DNA from: Orientallactaga sibirica
Lineage: Eukaryota; Chordata; Mammalia; Rodentia; Dipodidae
Direction: 5' to 3'
Assembly (NCBI GenBank): GCA_036365145.1
Contig: JAEOAD010001365.1
Span: 5,611,001 to 5,675,000 of the forward strand
DNA: 64,000 bases
The notes beneath the pieces are model-generated. The model was not told the DNA's origin. It did no database searches and saw only the letters and a program-made list of their open reading frames with translations. Shown in pieces: positions 1 through 10,729 of the stretch. Made by a program: the position numbers and the translations under genes. The number at the start of each line of letters is the position of its first letter. The stretch's first letter is position 1.

Positions 1-161
1 GAGAGAGAGAATGGGCATGCCAGGGCCTTTGGCTGCTGCAAACAAACTCCAGACGCATGCTCACCCTTGTACATCTGGCTTACATGGGTCCTAGGGAATC
101 GAACCTGGGTGCTTTGGCTTTGCAGGCAAGCAGCTTAACCGCTAAGCCACCTCTCCAGCTC
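1..161 (-). repeat. DIP SINE, cut by the window edge
   Basis: Minus-strand copy of the tRNA-derived DIP SINE. The conserved body, the B-box complement (GAATCGAACC) and the A-box complement ending in CTCTCCAGC are present. The CT-rich and A-rich tail lies beyond base 1, and only its GA-repeat complement is visible. Confidence 0.9.
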
Positions 162-1211
162 GGGAAATATTTTTCTGTCTGTTTTGTAACTGGACAGGCT
201 CAGCTGCAGTGTTTCTGTGACTCCCTAGTCCCTCGAGGAGTCTGGTGGCTGAGATACAGCGCATTTCAAAGCAGGGACTCACAAATGAGCAGGAGTCTTG
301 AATGTAGAGTTGCGCCCATCATCCATCCTGCGCTGGAGGAAATGCTTTACCTTGGAGCCTTATATCTGCCTTTAAGTATTCACGTGAGAGGTAAGTGAGC
401 AATGTAGACAGGTCATTCAAGAGAGGGTCACGCACCTCAAGGGTCCAACTGACTGGTTCCAACCCCTTCCCAAGCACTCTGAGAACCCTCATGTCATCCA
501 GGAAGTTTTGTTGGCCTTGAATTTGGTCAGTCAGTCTTCAGCTGAAATTGAAGGGGCAGGTAGAGGGAGTGAGCGTGACTTCCTTTGTTATGGATGCTTC
601 AGAGATAGCTCCCAGTTCATGCTGCCCAAACGGTGACGAGTATTGCCAAGCCCCTGATTTTTCCTTTATTTTCTTTTTTCCCCACCAGATGAGCATTACC
701 GAAGGAACTACACGAAATATCAGCCTTCCCCCACCAGCAGCCATAAGTTCATGTGCATATCTGACAGCTCAGGGCTCCCCCCTAACCCAAGGAAGAATAT
801 GCCCAAACTGGAGTAGCAGTTCCCAATGGGAAGGACCCAGAATGTCACAGCCCAGGAATCAATAATGTCTGCTCCTCCCTCAGCAAATGAGAGTGCTGCC
901 CCAACACGCTGATCTCCCATTAATTCCGGCTGACCAACAAAGCTGAGGCCACTGGCACGCCCAGAAATCCTGACCTCCAGCCCTTGGGGGACAGAGCCCA
1001 ACCTCCCCCCAGAGGTTAATGAGGTGGCTATGTTTCTAGTTAAAGACAGAGCAGACAAGGCCACGGGGTTCATTCAAACGTTTAGAATACAGAGTGGTTC
1101 ACTAGACAAGGAAAATACAGCATGAAGGCAAGGCAGAGAAGGGAGGCAGGCGGAAGGCAGTGCCAGCAGGACCACAGGCAACTTGCGTCCTAGGAGCATG
1201 GGGATGGAGTT
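162..1211. other. Non-repetitive stretch, no gene seen
   Basis: I see no recognised repeat or conserved exon. A pyrimidine tract ending in CAG near 690 resembles a splice acceptor, but the open frame after it has no plausible donor and no recognisable protein similarity. Confidence 0.4.
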
Positions 1212-1230
1212 GTTTTCTATTTTCTTTTCT

Positions 1231-1445
1231 TTAATATTTAATTTTTAAAAAATTATTTATTTATTTATAAGCAGAGAGAGAAAAAGAGAGAAATGGGTGT
1301 GCCGGGGCCTCTAGATGCTGCAAATGGACTTCAGATGCACATGTCACGTAGTGCATCTGGCTTTACACGGGTACTGGGGAATCGAACCCAGGTTATTAAG
1401 CTTTGCAAGCAAGTGCCTTAACCATTGAGCCATCTCTCCAGACCC
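1231..1445 (-). repeat. DIP SINE
   Basis: Full-length minus-strand copy with an AT-rich tail on the left. It is flanked by an imperfect direct repeat beginning GTTTTCTATTT (1212-1229 and 1446-1463), the expected product of L1-driven target-primed insertion. Confidence 0.93.
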
Positions 1446-1488
1446 CGTTTTCTATTTACTTCTTCCTCCTTAAAACCTTCCCCTTGAT

Positions 1489-1607
1489 GCCAGGCATAGT
1501 GGTACACGCCTATGTTCCAGTATTGGGGAGGCTAAGGCAGGAGGACTACAAAGCTTCAAGGGCAGCTAGAGTGACATAGAGAGAGCCTCTCTCTAATCAA
1601 AAAAGAA
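1489..1607 (+). repeat. Old B1 SINE
   Basis: Starts with a diverged GCCAGGCATAGTGG and ends in an A-rich tail. It lacks the jerboa-type GAATTCCAGGTCAGCC block, so it is probably an older B1. Similar AAAACCTTCC/AAAATCCTCC sequences flank it. Confidence 0.75.
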
Positions 1608-1858
1608 AATCCTCCTTGCTAACTTTCCTTCCAGAAGGATCATGCTCAGTTATCTACGGCCAGCATGGATGAGAACACAATTTCTCCACATAAAAGCATG
1701 TGTGCCTTATGCTTTTAAAAATATCCCTTTAAATTGTTATAAATACTAGTATTCATTATTTCTTTAATCGCTGAGTATGATTATGTTGGATGTTTATTAC
1801 CCATTTGTATCAGCACTTTGTAAATCTCGTGCATTTGTCTCCATCTGATCTTTCTTTT

Positions 1859-1997
1859 TTGTTTTGAGACAGGCTCGCACGAAGTTAGTTGCCCATAGTG
1901 ATCTTGAACTCTCTCTGGAGCCTGAATAGACCTTGAGCTTGCAATCCGCCTCCCTCAGCTGCCAGAGAAGCTAAGCCTGCACCACCACGCCTGGCTC
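1859..1997 (-). repeat. Diverged B1 SINE
   Basis: Reverse-complement B1: a TTTTGAGACAGG-like 3' end on the left and CACCACGCCTGGC at its 5' end on the right. The middle is heavily mutated. Confidence 0.75.
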
Positions 1998-2072
1998 CAT
2001 CCCACTCTATGAGATTAATATGTGTACACTGAAATGCTGTTGGTTTTCATTCTGCTTATAAAAGCAGTGAGT

Positions 2073-2281
2073 GGGCAGGAAAGATGGCTCAGTGGTTAAA
2101 GGTACTTGCTTGCAAAGCCTGACTGCCCAGGTTCAATTCCCCTCAGTATCCACGTAAAGCCAGACACACAAAATAGTGCATAGTCTGGAGTTCTTTTGCA
2201 CTGGCACGAGCCCTGTGCTCCTCACCGCCCGCCTTCCCCTCTGTGTCTTTCTCTGCTGGCAAATAGATAAGAAATATTTTT
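2073..2281 (+). repeat. DIP SINE
   Basis: Plus-strand copy with clear A and B boxes and a short tail. Flanked by an imperfect 15-base direct repeat, ATAAAAGCAGTGAGT on the left and GTAAAAGTAGTGTGT on the right. Confidence 0.9.
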
Positions 2282-2740
2282 GTAAAAGTAGTGTGTGTTG
2301 ATTGAAAAATTCACGTGAACTCAGAAAAGTGGGAAGATAAAGATTACTCGTGTTCCCATAGCGCAGAAGGATCACTAATTGATTTTGTTTCCAGGTAGGT
2401 AAGGGGGATTTTTTTTTCTCTTTTATTGATTTTTAAGTAGTTTTTAAAACATGAAAAAGTTAATTCCTCATCTATAATGTTTTGAAAACCCTTGCCTGTT
2501 TGCTTTGTTTTTTAATGGTGGTGTGTTTTTATATGAAATATCAGCAATATTTACATAGCTGGTTTTATCATTCTTTTGTTTTTATATCTTACCCTCTTTG
2601 TATGTTTCAAAAGTTTCTCCTGATCCTGAAAAGTGCCAAATTTTTAATGAAATTTTGAAATTTTACTAATACATCTAAAATTGTGTGTGTGTGTATGTGT
2701 GTGTTTGTTTTATTTTTTGTTTTGTTTTTCTTTTTTCTTT

Positions 2741-2884
2741 TTTCGATTTTACAAGGTAGGGTCTCTAGCCCAGGCTGACCTGGAATTCACTATGTCATCT
2801 CAGGGTGGCCTCGAACTCATGGCAATCCTCCTACCTCTGTCTCCCGAGTGCTGGGATTAAAGGAATGCGCCACCACACCCGGCC
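2741..2884 (-). repeat. B1 SINE with GT-bearing tail
   Basis: Typical jerboa-type B1 in reverse. Its T-rich tail runs back through a (GT)n stretch at 2682-2706. TAAAATTG occurs on both sides of the tail-plus-B1 unit, so the GT run probably grew inside the original A-tail. Confidence 0.88.
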
Positions 2885-3168
2885 TAAAATTGGTTGTTGC
2901 AACAGGACGACATACAGAGCCATGACTTGGTCTTTTTTTTCTATGTACCAGTGGTTCTCGGTGCCATTCGTTGGCGAACCGTCTCTTTCTTTTGCCAAGC
3001 TTTTCTTCTGTCATGAATTAAATGCATGTAGATGGTTCTGGGTCTCAGTTCTCATCCATCAGTCTGCTCATGCGTTCTGTCAAGACCGTATTAAGTGTGA
3101 TAGCATTTAAGTGTGTGGTACATCTAAATATCTGCTTCTGCACATCTCTCTTCACAACTCATCCCTCC

Positions 3169-3337
3169 AATTTTTTTTTTTGTTTTGTTTTTTTGAGGCA
3201 GAGTTTCACTCTACCCCAGACTGACCTGGATTAACTGTGTAGTCTCAGGGTGGCCTTGATCTCTTGGCAATCCTCCAACCCTGCCACCCCCACTCCCCGA
3301 GTGCTGGGATTAAAGGCATGCACCACCATGCCAGGCT
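3169..3337 (-). repeat. B1 SINE
   Basis: Reverse B1 with poly-T/GTTTT tail on the left and CACCACCATGCCAGGC at its 5' end. It carries a small C-rich expansion near 3280. Confidence 0.88.
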
Positions 3338-3418
3338 CAAAATAAAAAATTAACAATTCTTTACTTGATTTTTCAAATGAGCTTCAGAATCGTTTTGTTA
3401 GTAAATTTGTATAGAGTA

Positions 3419-3569
3419 TCAGGTGTGGTGACGCATGCCTTTAATCCTAGCACTGGGGAGACCGAGATAGGAGGATCACTGTGAGACTGAAGCCAGCCTG
3501 GGACTCCAGAGTGAATCGAATTCAGGTCACCCTAGGCTAGAGTGAGACCCTACTTCAAAAAAAAAAAAA
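3419..3569 (+). repeat. B1 SINE
   Basis: Plus-strand B1 ending in a 13-A tail. The TTGTATAGAG-like sequence before it recurs after the following DIP, so the DIP appears to have inserted into this B1's downstream target duplication. Confidence 0.88.
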
Positions 3570-3578
3570 TATGTATAG

Positions 3579-3794
3579 GGCTGGAGAGATGGCTTAGAGG
3601 CTAAGACACATGCCTGCAAAACCTAAGGATCCCAGTTCGATTCTCCAGGTCCCAGGTAGGCCAGATGTAGAAGCGGGCACACACATCTGGAGTTTGTTTG
3701 CAGTGGCTAGGGGCCCTGGCGCACCCATTCTCTCTCTCTCTTTCCCTTTCTCTGTCTCGAATAAATAAATAAATAATAAAATCTTAAAAAAATA
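3579..3794 (+). repeat. DIP SINE
   Basis: Full-length plus copy. TATGTATAG flanks both sides (3570-3578, 3795-3803). Confidence 0.93.
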
Positions 3795-4853
3795 TATGTA
3801 TAGAGGCTTACAAAGTTGAGACTTATTGAGCTACTTTTAATTGGGAGAGAATGGACAGCTGTGTGCCGATCTTCTCTTCCACCTATCCTACTCCATATAG
3901 TATTCTCTTCCCAGACAAAGGTCTGTCAGGTGTGGCACACTCCCTCTCGTTATGAAGTGTTCTTGGAACATAAGCACACTGCCTTGTTTACATACTGTTA
4001 ATGGCTGCTTTCATGTTACACGTCCCAGTCCGGCAGTGTGGCATAGACCACCTGGCCACGTAGTTGAAAATATTTACTAATTGTCCTCTTCTATGAAGAG
4101 GTTTGTTGGCCCAGGTTCTAAGGCAATGTTATACATTTAAATGTCCCTAAGTGTCAGCTAAGGCCTGGGTGAGACCTGTCTTTTCTAACCACGATTTGTA
4201 TCATGACGCAGCATTTCCTGAATGGTGAGCAGCCTCTGGCTGGCGCTCCTCTCCTTTTCCTCCTCTTAATTGCCGCTGCTGATGGTCAGTGAGCACAACT
4301 CTTAGAGCCTCTAACCGGTAGTGAAGGGTGGGGAGTGAGGGAGAAAGGGCCGTTTGGGCCTCTGGTCAGGGCAGGAGAGAGGTGAGTGAACGGGTTTTCC
4401 TAGGTCGGGCCTCACGCGTGTCCCCAGCTATGCTGGAGGCATTTTCAGGTTCACGATGGGCTGAGCAGTGGGCCTCACTGACTTTGTGCTCATAATCTGG
4501 ATATTGTTTATCATGAGTTTAAACAACTTAATGCCTCATTCACCTTTTCCTCAGGACACAGTCTTCGAAGATGCCTCCATTTGGGAAGTCACAAAGCCAA
4601 AACCTTAAAGAAGTAAGGTAACTCTTTTAAGAGGATGGTAACTTTGGCTCCTGGTTTGATAGGGTTCCGACTATCATGGCTGACCCTGTTGCTTGTTTCT
4701 TGGTCCATGTTGAAGCAGAGCATCGTGATGGCAGATGCATGTGACATAAATTACTCACCTCATGGCAGAGAGAAAGGGAGAGGGGCAGAGAGGGGGCAGG
4801 GGCAAGACACCTCCAAGGACTCACCCTGTTCCACCACCTTAATAACCCCATCA
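3795..4853. other. Non-repetitive stretch with possible old LTR at its end
   Basis: No gene recognised. From about 4640 the sequence resembles the minus-strand old LTRs found elsewhere in the window (hospital-like phrases: CATGGCAGAG, purine-rich middle, CACC-rich end), and this similarity runs into the 35-bp repeat. The assignment is weak. Confidence 0.35.
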
Positions 4854-5021
4854 AATTAGGAAGTCACCAGAACCCATTGACTGATCCAATTACAAAGCCA
4901 TAGAACCCACTGACTGGATCCAATTACGAAGCCACCAGAACCCACTGACTGGATCCAGTTACGAAGCCACCAGAACCCACTGACTGGATCCAATTATGAA
5001 GCCACCAGAACCCACTGACAG
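4854..5021. repeat. 35-bp tandem repeat, about 4.8 copies
   Basis: Five successive units each contain GAAGCCACCAGAACCCACTG followed by ACTGGATCC and AATTA. The period is 35 bases; the second unit has lost one or two bases and the last is incomplete. Units differ by only a few substitutions. Confidence 0.93.
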
Positions 5022-6194
5022 GTCAGAGCTCTTAGTGATTCAATCACCTTTCAGTGAACGGATCCAGCAGCTGGGGCCAAAGCTTTGGCGCAGAGCCTTC
5101 AGACGAGGCCTTTCATATCCAGGCTCTGATGATAGCTGTGGCCTGAGGGACACAGGCCCTAGGTGTCGCCTCCCTGCTGCATCCACCTTAGATCCCAGTG
5201 GCACTTCCCAACTTTCTTGTCTATTCCAGCCACTGGCTTCCATCATCTTCTTTTCTGGGTGATGCAAAGGTCAGGGCCAGGCCAGTGAGAGAAATTCAGC
5301 AAGCCCAAAAGAAATGGATCAGATGTAAGAATTTCCTAAAGACAACAATTAAAAAAAAAAGAAACAACGAAATATCTAGCATGTCTATTTGTTGTGCTAG
5401 CTTCTAAGCTGAGCACTGGGGAGAAAGAGAGACGAGCGAGACCTGAAGCCACCCACTGACCACTGAGGGAGCCCAAACGTCCAGTGAGCCTGCTGGTGGT
5501 GGAGAGGAACAAGGCATGGTGTCTCCTTCCTCACTCATGGAGTGACACTGTGCTCTGGACAGGGTCCCTGCCTCGTGGAACTTCCAATCTGGGAGGAATG
5601 TACCTGTGTAAACTGTTTACCTTACACCACGTGACCAGTGCTCCAAAGGGCCCAAGGCAGCATTGCAAAAGGGGTCCAAGGATGAGGGACTTGACGCAGG
5701 CACAGAGGCCAGGGATGGCTTCATGGGGAAGATGGCCATCTGCCTGAAGTGAGGGTCAGTCAAAGAAAAGTCTGGAAGAGTCCATGTCAGGTGTGTGTGG
5801 GGGGGGGTAACCTGCCACAGCATTTGTGAACACCCAGAGGGAGGGAGAGCATGTTGGGAACCAAGGCATGCAGAACTAACTTCCAGGAGGTCAGTGTCTG
5901 GACAGAATCAGGGTCAGCTGACCAAGTGCCACCGATTCTGAATGGGATCAAGGGCAAGTGAGATGAGACACATCACCATCTTCCTGAAGGCGAACTCCTT
6001 TCTCACTTTCATTTTTGCATAGGCCTGAGTGCCTTGGGCAAAAGGGCGGGGGCATGCACCTTGCAATGATGGAGGGGGAGGGCAGGAGAGGGCTTGCTGC
6101 AGGGGGATGATGGAGGTGGGAAGCTGATGGAGTCAGGCTTAGTAAGAGATGGTTTTGGGCCAGATATCCAGAGACACAGAGGCTCCCGAAACCT
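5022..6194. other. Non-repetitive stretch, no gene seen
   Basis: Mixed sequence with a short G run near 5803. The open frames here are short and resemble nothing I know. Confidence 0.4.
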
Positions 6195-6470
6195 CATCAA
6201 GGAAGCAGAACTAAAATGACCCCAATGTGGCTCAGGGAAACTCGCGAAGAGGGGGCGGAAAGATTGTTAGAGTCACAAGTTGGGGCATTATGCACAGAGA
6301 CTGGGGCCTATCCACCAGAACTCTTGAGCAAACTCACAATGCATGATAAACATTCCCCATTGATGAGGGCCCCTTTGAAAGTGGGAGGACGGGGAGGAGG
6401 ACAATGGAACCAACACTATGAATGTAAAATCAGAATAATATAAATAAAAAATATATATTGATAAAAAAAA
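6195..6470 (+). repeat. Probable L1 3' UTR fragment
   Basis: The order of motifs (a GGCTCAGGGA start, an aspartate-like purine block near 6250, GGGAGGACGGGGAGGAGG near 6380, then an AATAAAAAATATATATT tail) follows rodent L1 3' ends. It is short and 5'-truncated. Family not resolved. Confidence 0.5.
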
Positions 6471-6561
6471 GAGAGAGAGACGGTCTTGGGGAAGTAAGGG
6501 GAAGAGTGAGAGAGCACCAGATGTCTTCTTGGGAATTGTACACATGTACACAGAACACCTA

Positions 6562-6908
6562 TGTCACAGTCAGGTTCACATTGCTGGCAGAAACCACCCG
6601 ACCAAGAGAAGCTTGTGGGAAAAAATGATTTCTTTTGGCTTACAGACTCGAGGGGAAGCTCCATAATGGCAGGAAAAACGATGGCATGAGCAGAGGGTGG
6701 ACATGACCCCCTGGCCAACATAAGGTAGACAAAAGGAACAGGAATGTGTGCCAAGCACTGGCAAGGGGAAACTGGCTACAACACCCATAAGCCCGCCCCC
6801 AATAATATGCTGCCTCCAGGAGGTGTTAATTCCCAAATCTCCATCAGCTGGGAACCCAGCATTCAGAACACCTAAGTTCATGGGGGACACCTGAATCAAA
6901 CCACCACA
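6562..6908 (-). mobile_element. Solo LTR, MaLR-like
   Basis: Minus-strand LTR of about 347 bp whose sense strand starts TGTGGTGGTTTGA. The flanks ACCTA (6557-6561) and ACCTG (6909-6913) are a 5-base target duplication with one mismatch. No internal region is attached. It belongs to the same family as the LTRs at 40462, 54920 and 60393. Confidence 0.85.
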
Positions 6909-6997
6909 ACCTGCAACTGCATACTCCACACACACACGCCACAAGTACCACATGTACATGGACACCGAAAACTGTCCTACTCAAAGATAGACAAGTG

Positions 6998-7217
6998 GCA
7001 GCTTGGAAGATGGCTCAGTGGTTAAAGGCACTTGCTTGCATAGCTCTCAGCCCAGGTACAATTCCCAAGCCATCTGTGTAAGCCAGACCAAGAAAGTGGT
7101 ACAAGCATGTGGTGTTTGTTTGCAGTGGCAAGAGGCCCTGGTGTACGCTTGTGAGACCACACACACACATACACACACATACACACACGAGTGTGTGCAC
7201 ATGCAAATATCCTTTTG
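6998..7217 (+). repeat. DIP SINE with CA-rich tail
   Basis: A full plus copy whose usual CT tail is replaced by a (CA)n stretch at 7160-7190. The 16-base flanks CAAAGATAGACAAGTG and TAAAGATGAACAAGTG are a clear target duplication. Confidence 0.92.
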
Positions 7218-7288
7218 TAAAGATGAACAAGTGTAGATGAAATTCATGTTAAACTTAGTGATTTTATCATGTCAGTGATTTCATTGTA

Positions 7289-7307
7289 CATATATATATA
7301 TATATAA
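7289..7307. repeat. (TA)n microsatellite
   Basis: An uninterrupted run of about nine TA dinucleotides in AT-rich surroundings. Confidence 0.9.
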
Positions 7308-7599
7308 ACAGATATGAAATAGAAGTGAAAATATATAAAAACAACAATCAATACACGGAAAGAAAAAAATTCATTTAGTCAATATGAAAAATTTATTTAT
7401 TCTCACAGAATGTCAAAGAAATATGAGTAAAAAATTGTGACGTATCATTTAACACTTATGAGGTTTAAAAAAAAGTTCAAAATATTTCTTGCTCTTTGTT
7501 TGGAATCATGGGGTTAAGGCAAAAATATAGGAATCCAGATTTCTACAAGGTTTTGAGAACACTGGGATTATGTATTAAAAGACTTAACATTTCTCATTA

Positions 7600-7830
7600 C
7601 TTCAGTTCAGCAATCCATGCCCACTGCCTTTGCCATCGCATGTAATCAGAGGTAACCACGAAGATTTATGCACAGGGATATTCGCCCCAGCATTATTCAT
7701 AATGGTGAAAAATTGGAAATAATGTAATGTCCATCCGTCAGGGGTTGGTTAAGTAGACCATTATGCAGTCATTAGAATTTTGAAAACTGCATAACAATAT
7801 TGAAAAATGACTTCTCTATTTCCATAGGAG
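7600..7830 (+). repeat. Ancient L1 3' fragment
   Basis: The run of phrases CATTATTCATAATGG, ATGTCCATC, a GGTTGGTTAAGTA block and ATGCAGTCATTA is characteristic of the end of ORF2 in ancient mammalian L1 elements. No frame survives. Confidence 0.7.
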
Positions 7831-7884
7831 TCTATTGTTTCTGCTAAAATGGAGAAAGAAGTTTGGGGATAGAGTTTACCTATC

Positions 7885-8290
7885 CCATTGCCTGTACTTG
7901 CATGGCTCTGACCAAAATACCTTGACAGAGTAGCTTAAAGGAAGGAGTTAGTTATTTTGGCTCAGGGCTTCTGAGCTTTTAGCCCCTAGTCCTCGGCTCC
8001 CCTCACGCTGGGCGCATGGTGATGCGGCAGCACATGGGAGGTGAGGCTGCTCACTTCACGGAGGACAGGAAGCAGGGACAGAGAGGGTGCCTGTGCTGGG
8101 TCATCTTCCTCCTGTTTTCCTTTTTTATTCTATCCAGTCTATGGGACAGCACTGCCAGTATTCAGGGTGGGTCTTCTCCCCTGGGATGCCCTCACTGACG
8201 GACACACGAGAGGGGTGCTTTTGTCATCTCCCAGGTACTTCTCAACCCAATGGAGTTGACACTCAGCCTTAATCATCATGGGTGAAAGTG
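7885..8290 (-). mobile_element. Old LTR-like element, ERVL/MaLR type
   Basis: Resembles, on the minus strand, a rodent LTR whose sense 3' end reads roughly AGCCAAAATAA...GACC. Similar reversed copies occur at 8726, 24700, 27455, 41880, 47292 and 54840. Subfamily uncertain. Confidence 0.5.
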
Positions 8291-8571
8291 TTCTTGGCAC
8301 CTTTGAATGTTCTAGGTTTTGTGAAGGTCAAGTTGGGGGCACCTCTGCAGGGTATGCATTTGAGACCTACTCAATCAAGGCCTAAGGTCTGAACTCTGTA
8401 GGTGGCACATTCAGAAGGCAGTTGGCATATGACCTTGCCTATTGGCTGGGATAGTCTTTCCTTGGCATTCAGATGTAAACTTAGCCCTGTGGCTTGCCAA
8501 GTTTTGGGACAAAGAGAGTCTTAGAATAGTCTGGGTGCATAAAATAGTCTAATTCAGTAATTGAAACAGTC
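8291..8571. other. Unassigned sequence between repeats
   Basis: No repeat or gene recognised. It may be the outer part of the flanking old LTRs. Confidence 0.3.
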
Positions 8572-8668
8572 ATTTTTTTCCCCCAAGTTAGGGTTTCACT
8601 CACGGCGATCCTCCTACCTCAGCCTGGGAAGTGCTGGGATTAAAGGTGTGTGCCACCAAGCCCTGCCT
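8572..8668 (-). repeat. B1 SINE, internally deleted
   Basis: Reverse B1 missing about 40 bases between the 3' end (TAGGGTTTCACTC) and ACGGCGATCCTCC. AGTCATTTT flanks both sides, so the deletion is internal to one insertion. Confidence 0.85.
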
Positions 8669-8725
8669 GAAAAAAGTCATTTTAAAGTAATCATTAATGT
8701 ACTACTTGACTTCACTGTGTCCAAA

Positions 8726-9075
8726 TATTGACAGAAACAGCTTAATTGGGGAAAGATTTACTTTGGCTCACAGTGCAGGCAGCACAGTTCATCATGGCAG
8801 GAAAGACGAGCCGCTGAAATGCTGATTCTTGGGCAAGGCATGTGCGTCTGTGGCTGTCGTTTCTCCCCATCTCAGTGGATGGGGAAGCTGAGAGGGTTCC
8901 GCTGGAATCGAGGCTGGGATATGATCCTCAGGTCCCACCTGTAGACCCACTTCCTCCAGCTAGAAGTCACCTCCTGAAGCTGCCACAGCCTCTCAAAACA
9001 GCGCCACCAGCTGGGGTCTAGGTGTTCAAACACATAAGCCTGCAAGGGGACATTTCACACCCAAACTATGAACAA
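8726..9075 (-). mobile_element. Old LTR-like element
   Basis: Another reversed copy of the old LTR type at 7885: ACTTTGGCTCACAG near the left end, CATCATGGCAGGAAAG following, and a CACTTCCTCC-rich right half. Confidence 0.5.
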
Positions 9076-9811
9076 TGAGTTTCCATCTAGCTCCTGGCCT
9101 CTTCGGCAAAGCTGGCTTCCTGCTCCCCTCCCTCCCCATGCTTCTGGGACCTGCGCAGTCTGACCAGGAGAGAGGAAGACCTGGGGGGGCTCAGTGAAGC
9201 TTCCCTTCTGAAACACAGTGCTGGCTGCCATGGGCGCTTGAGAATTTCCCGTGAGGCACATTTGCACGAAGGAGGTGATGCCCTTTATTCTGGCTGGCCC
9301 CAAGCCCTAGGGATCCATCCTTATGGAGCTGCTGTGGGAGTGGCTATACTCCAGAGGCTGGCGTTACTTCCTGCTGACCCTCAGGGAGCAGGGCTAGCTC
9401 AATGCCAACTCTCCCTGTTTCCAATGCCAGGACAGCCCCCTGGGGCTTACCCATGGGCAAGGAGATGCCTGAGCCAGTGCAATCCTGTCTGTGGGCTACA
9501 GTCAGCCACCTCTCCAAGCAGCCTTGTTTAAGCATCCCTCACCTTGGCTTAAGGCGGTCGGGGGAGGGGAGTTTGTCATAGCCAAGTTTTTCCAAGGAAC
9601 TCGGCCTCACAGAACCACCACCATCTCTTCATCTCTTAACCTTTATTCTAGCCCTCAGTGAAGCTGCAAGGGATCCAGGAGTCATGTAAGCAATAAGAAG
9701 ACGCTGCACCTGAAATTTTTGCGTGATAGGAAATACAACACTGTCTTTATGTCTTATGCAATTCAACAAAAGGAAAGAACTGCTTTGTTTTCTTATATCG
9801 CTTGAGACAGT
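9076..9811. other. Non-repetitive, GC-richer stretch
   Basis: No gene or repeat recognised. Overlapping open frames of 60-100 codons occur on both strands, as expected by chance at this base composition. Confidence 0.4.
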
Positions 9812-10030
9812 GGAGATTGAACCTAGAGTCAGCCATGTGCTAGACAAGGGCTCTACCCCACCCCTCCCTAGGGACCTCAGAAATCAGTGTACAACAGAGC
9901 CACGCCCTCAGCATCAGTAGGCCTTCTACCACTGAGCTAAACCCCAACCTTTTTTAGTTTCATTTTGAGGTCAGATCTCACTAAGTTTCTAGATTTGGTC
10001 TTGAACACTCTACTCTGTAACCTTACCACG
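9812..10030 (-). repeat. B1+ID composite SINE (dID-like)
   Basis: On the minus strand a B1-like half (TTGAGGTCAGATCTCACTAAG on plus, near 9967) precedes an ID-like tRNA half (CTTCTACCACTGAGCTAAACC on plus, near 9922). A second ID-like remnant lies at 9825-9870. The order matches the composites at 17475 and 41236. Confidence 0.65.
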
Positions 10031-10035
10031 CTTTG

Positions 10036-10214
10036 TTTTTTAAATATTTACTTATGAGAGAGAGGTGATAGAGAGAGACTGGGCACGCCAGGCCTCTAGT
10101 CACTGCAAACAAACTCAAGATGCATGTGCCACCTTGTGCACCCATACTGAGGAACCGAACCTGAGTCCTTAGGCTTCACAGGCAAGTGCCTTAATTGCTA
10201 AGCCATCCAGTCCC
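10036..10214 (-). repeat. DIP SINE
   Basis: First of three DIP copies within 600 bases. Minus orientation, with a small deletion in the body. Confidence 0.88.
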
Positions 10215-10245
10215 TCATCAGGCTTTTTAAAAATATATATATATT

Positions 10246-10450
10246 GTGGCTAGAGAGATGGCTTTGAGGTTAAGGCGCATGCCTGCGAAGCCTAAGGACC
10301 CAGGTTCGATTTTCCAGGTCCCATGTAAGCCAGATGCACATGGTGGCGCATGTGTCTGGAGTTCATTTGCAATGGCTAGAGGCCTTAGTGTGCCCATTTT
10401 CTCTTTTTTTCTCTCTCTCTCTCTAATAAATAAAAGTAAATCTTTAAAAG
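10246..10450 (+). repeat. DIP SINE
   Basis: Plus-strand copy with good A and B boxes and an AATAAATAAA tail that abuts the tail of the next, opposite-facing copy. Confidence 0.92.
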
Positions 10451-10639
10451 TTTTTTAAATTTATTTATGGGGAGGGGTAGGAGAGAGAATGGGCACAGCA
10501 GGGTCTCTTGCTGCTGCAAATGAACTCTCATGGACCACTCTGTGCATCTGGCTTTACATGGGTAGTGGAGAATCGAACCCCAGGCCATCAGATTTGCAAG
10601 CAAGCACCTTTCACCACTTAGCCATCTCCCCAGCCCCCC
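10451..10639 (-). repeat. DIP SINE, tail-to-tail with its neighbour
   Basis: Minus copy whose AT tail touches the tail of the plus copy, forming an imperfect inverted pair. The sequence around CATCAGGCTTT (10216) recurs as CACCAGGCTTTG (10639), so the pair may share one target. Confidence 0.9.
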
Positions 10640-10725
10640 ACCAGGCTTTGAACTTGTGACTCTCTTGCCTCAGCCTCCAGGGAAACTGGAGTAGCATGTT
10701 TATGCCACTAAGTCTGATGGAAAAA
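10640..10725 (-). repeat. B1-like fragment
   Basis: CTTGCCTCAGCCTCCAGGGA and TTTATGCCAC match the 5' half of a reversed B1. It may be the remainder of the composite that starts at 9812, split by the DIP insertions. Confidence 0.5.
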
Positions 10726-10729
10726 AATA

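Noticed and set aside
660..865. Splice-acceptor-like pyrimidine tract with CAG followed by an open frame
   Set aside because: No donor site, stop at the end of the short frame and no recognisable protein; single acceptor-like sites are common by chance.
10451..10639. Tail-to-tail DIP pair as a designed inverted repeat
   Set aside because: Opposite insertions of a common SINE give imperfect inverted pairs by chance; arms are diverged, unlike the 104-bp repeat.
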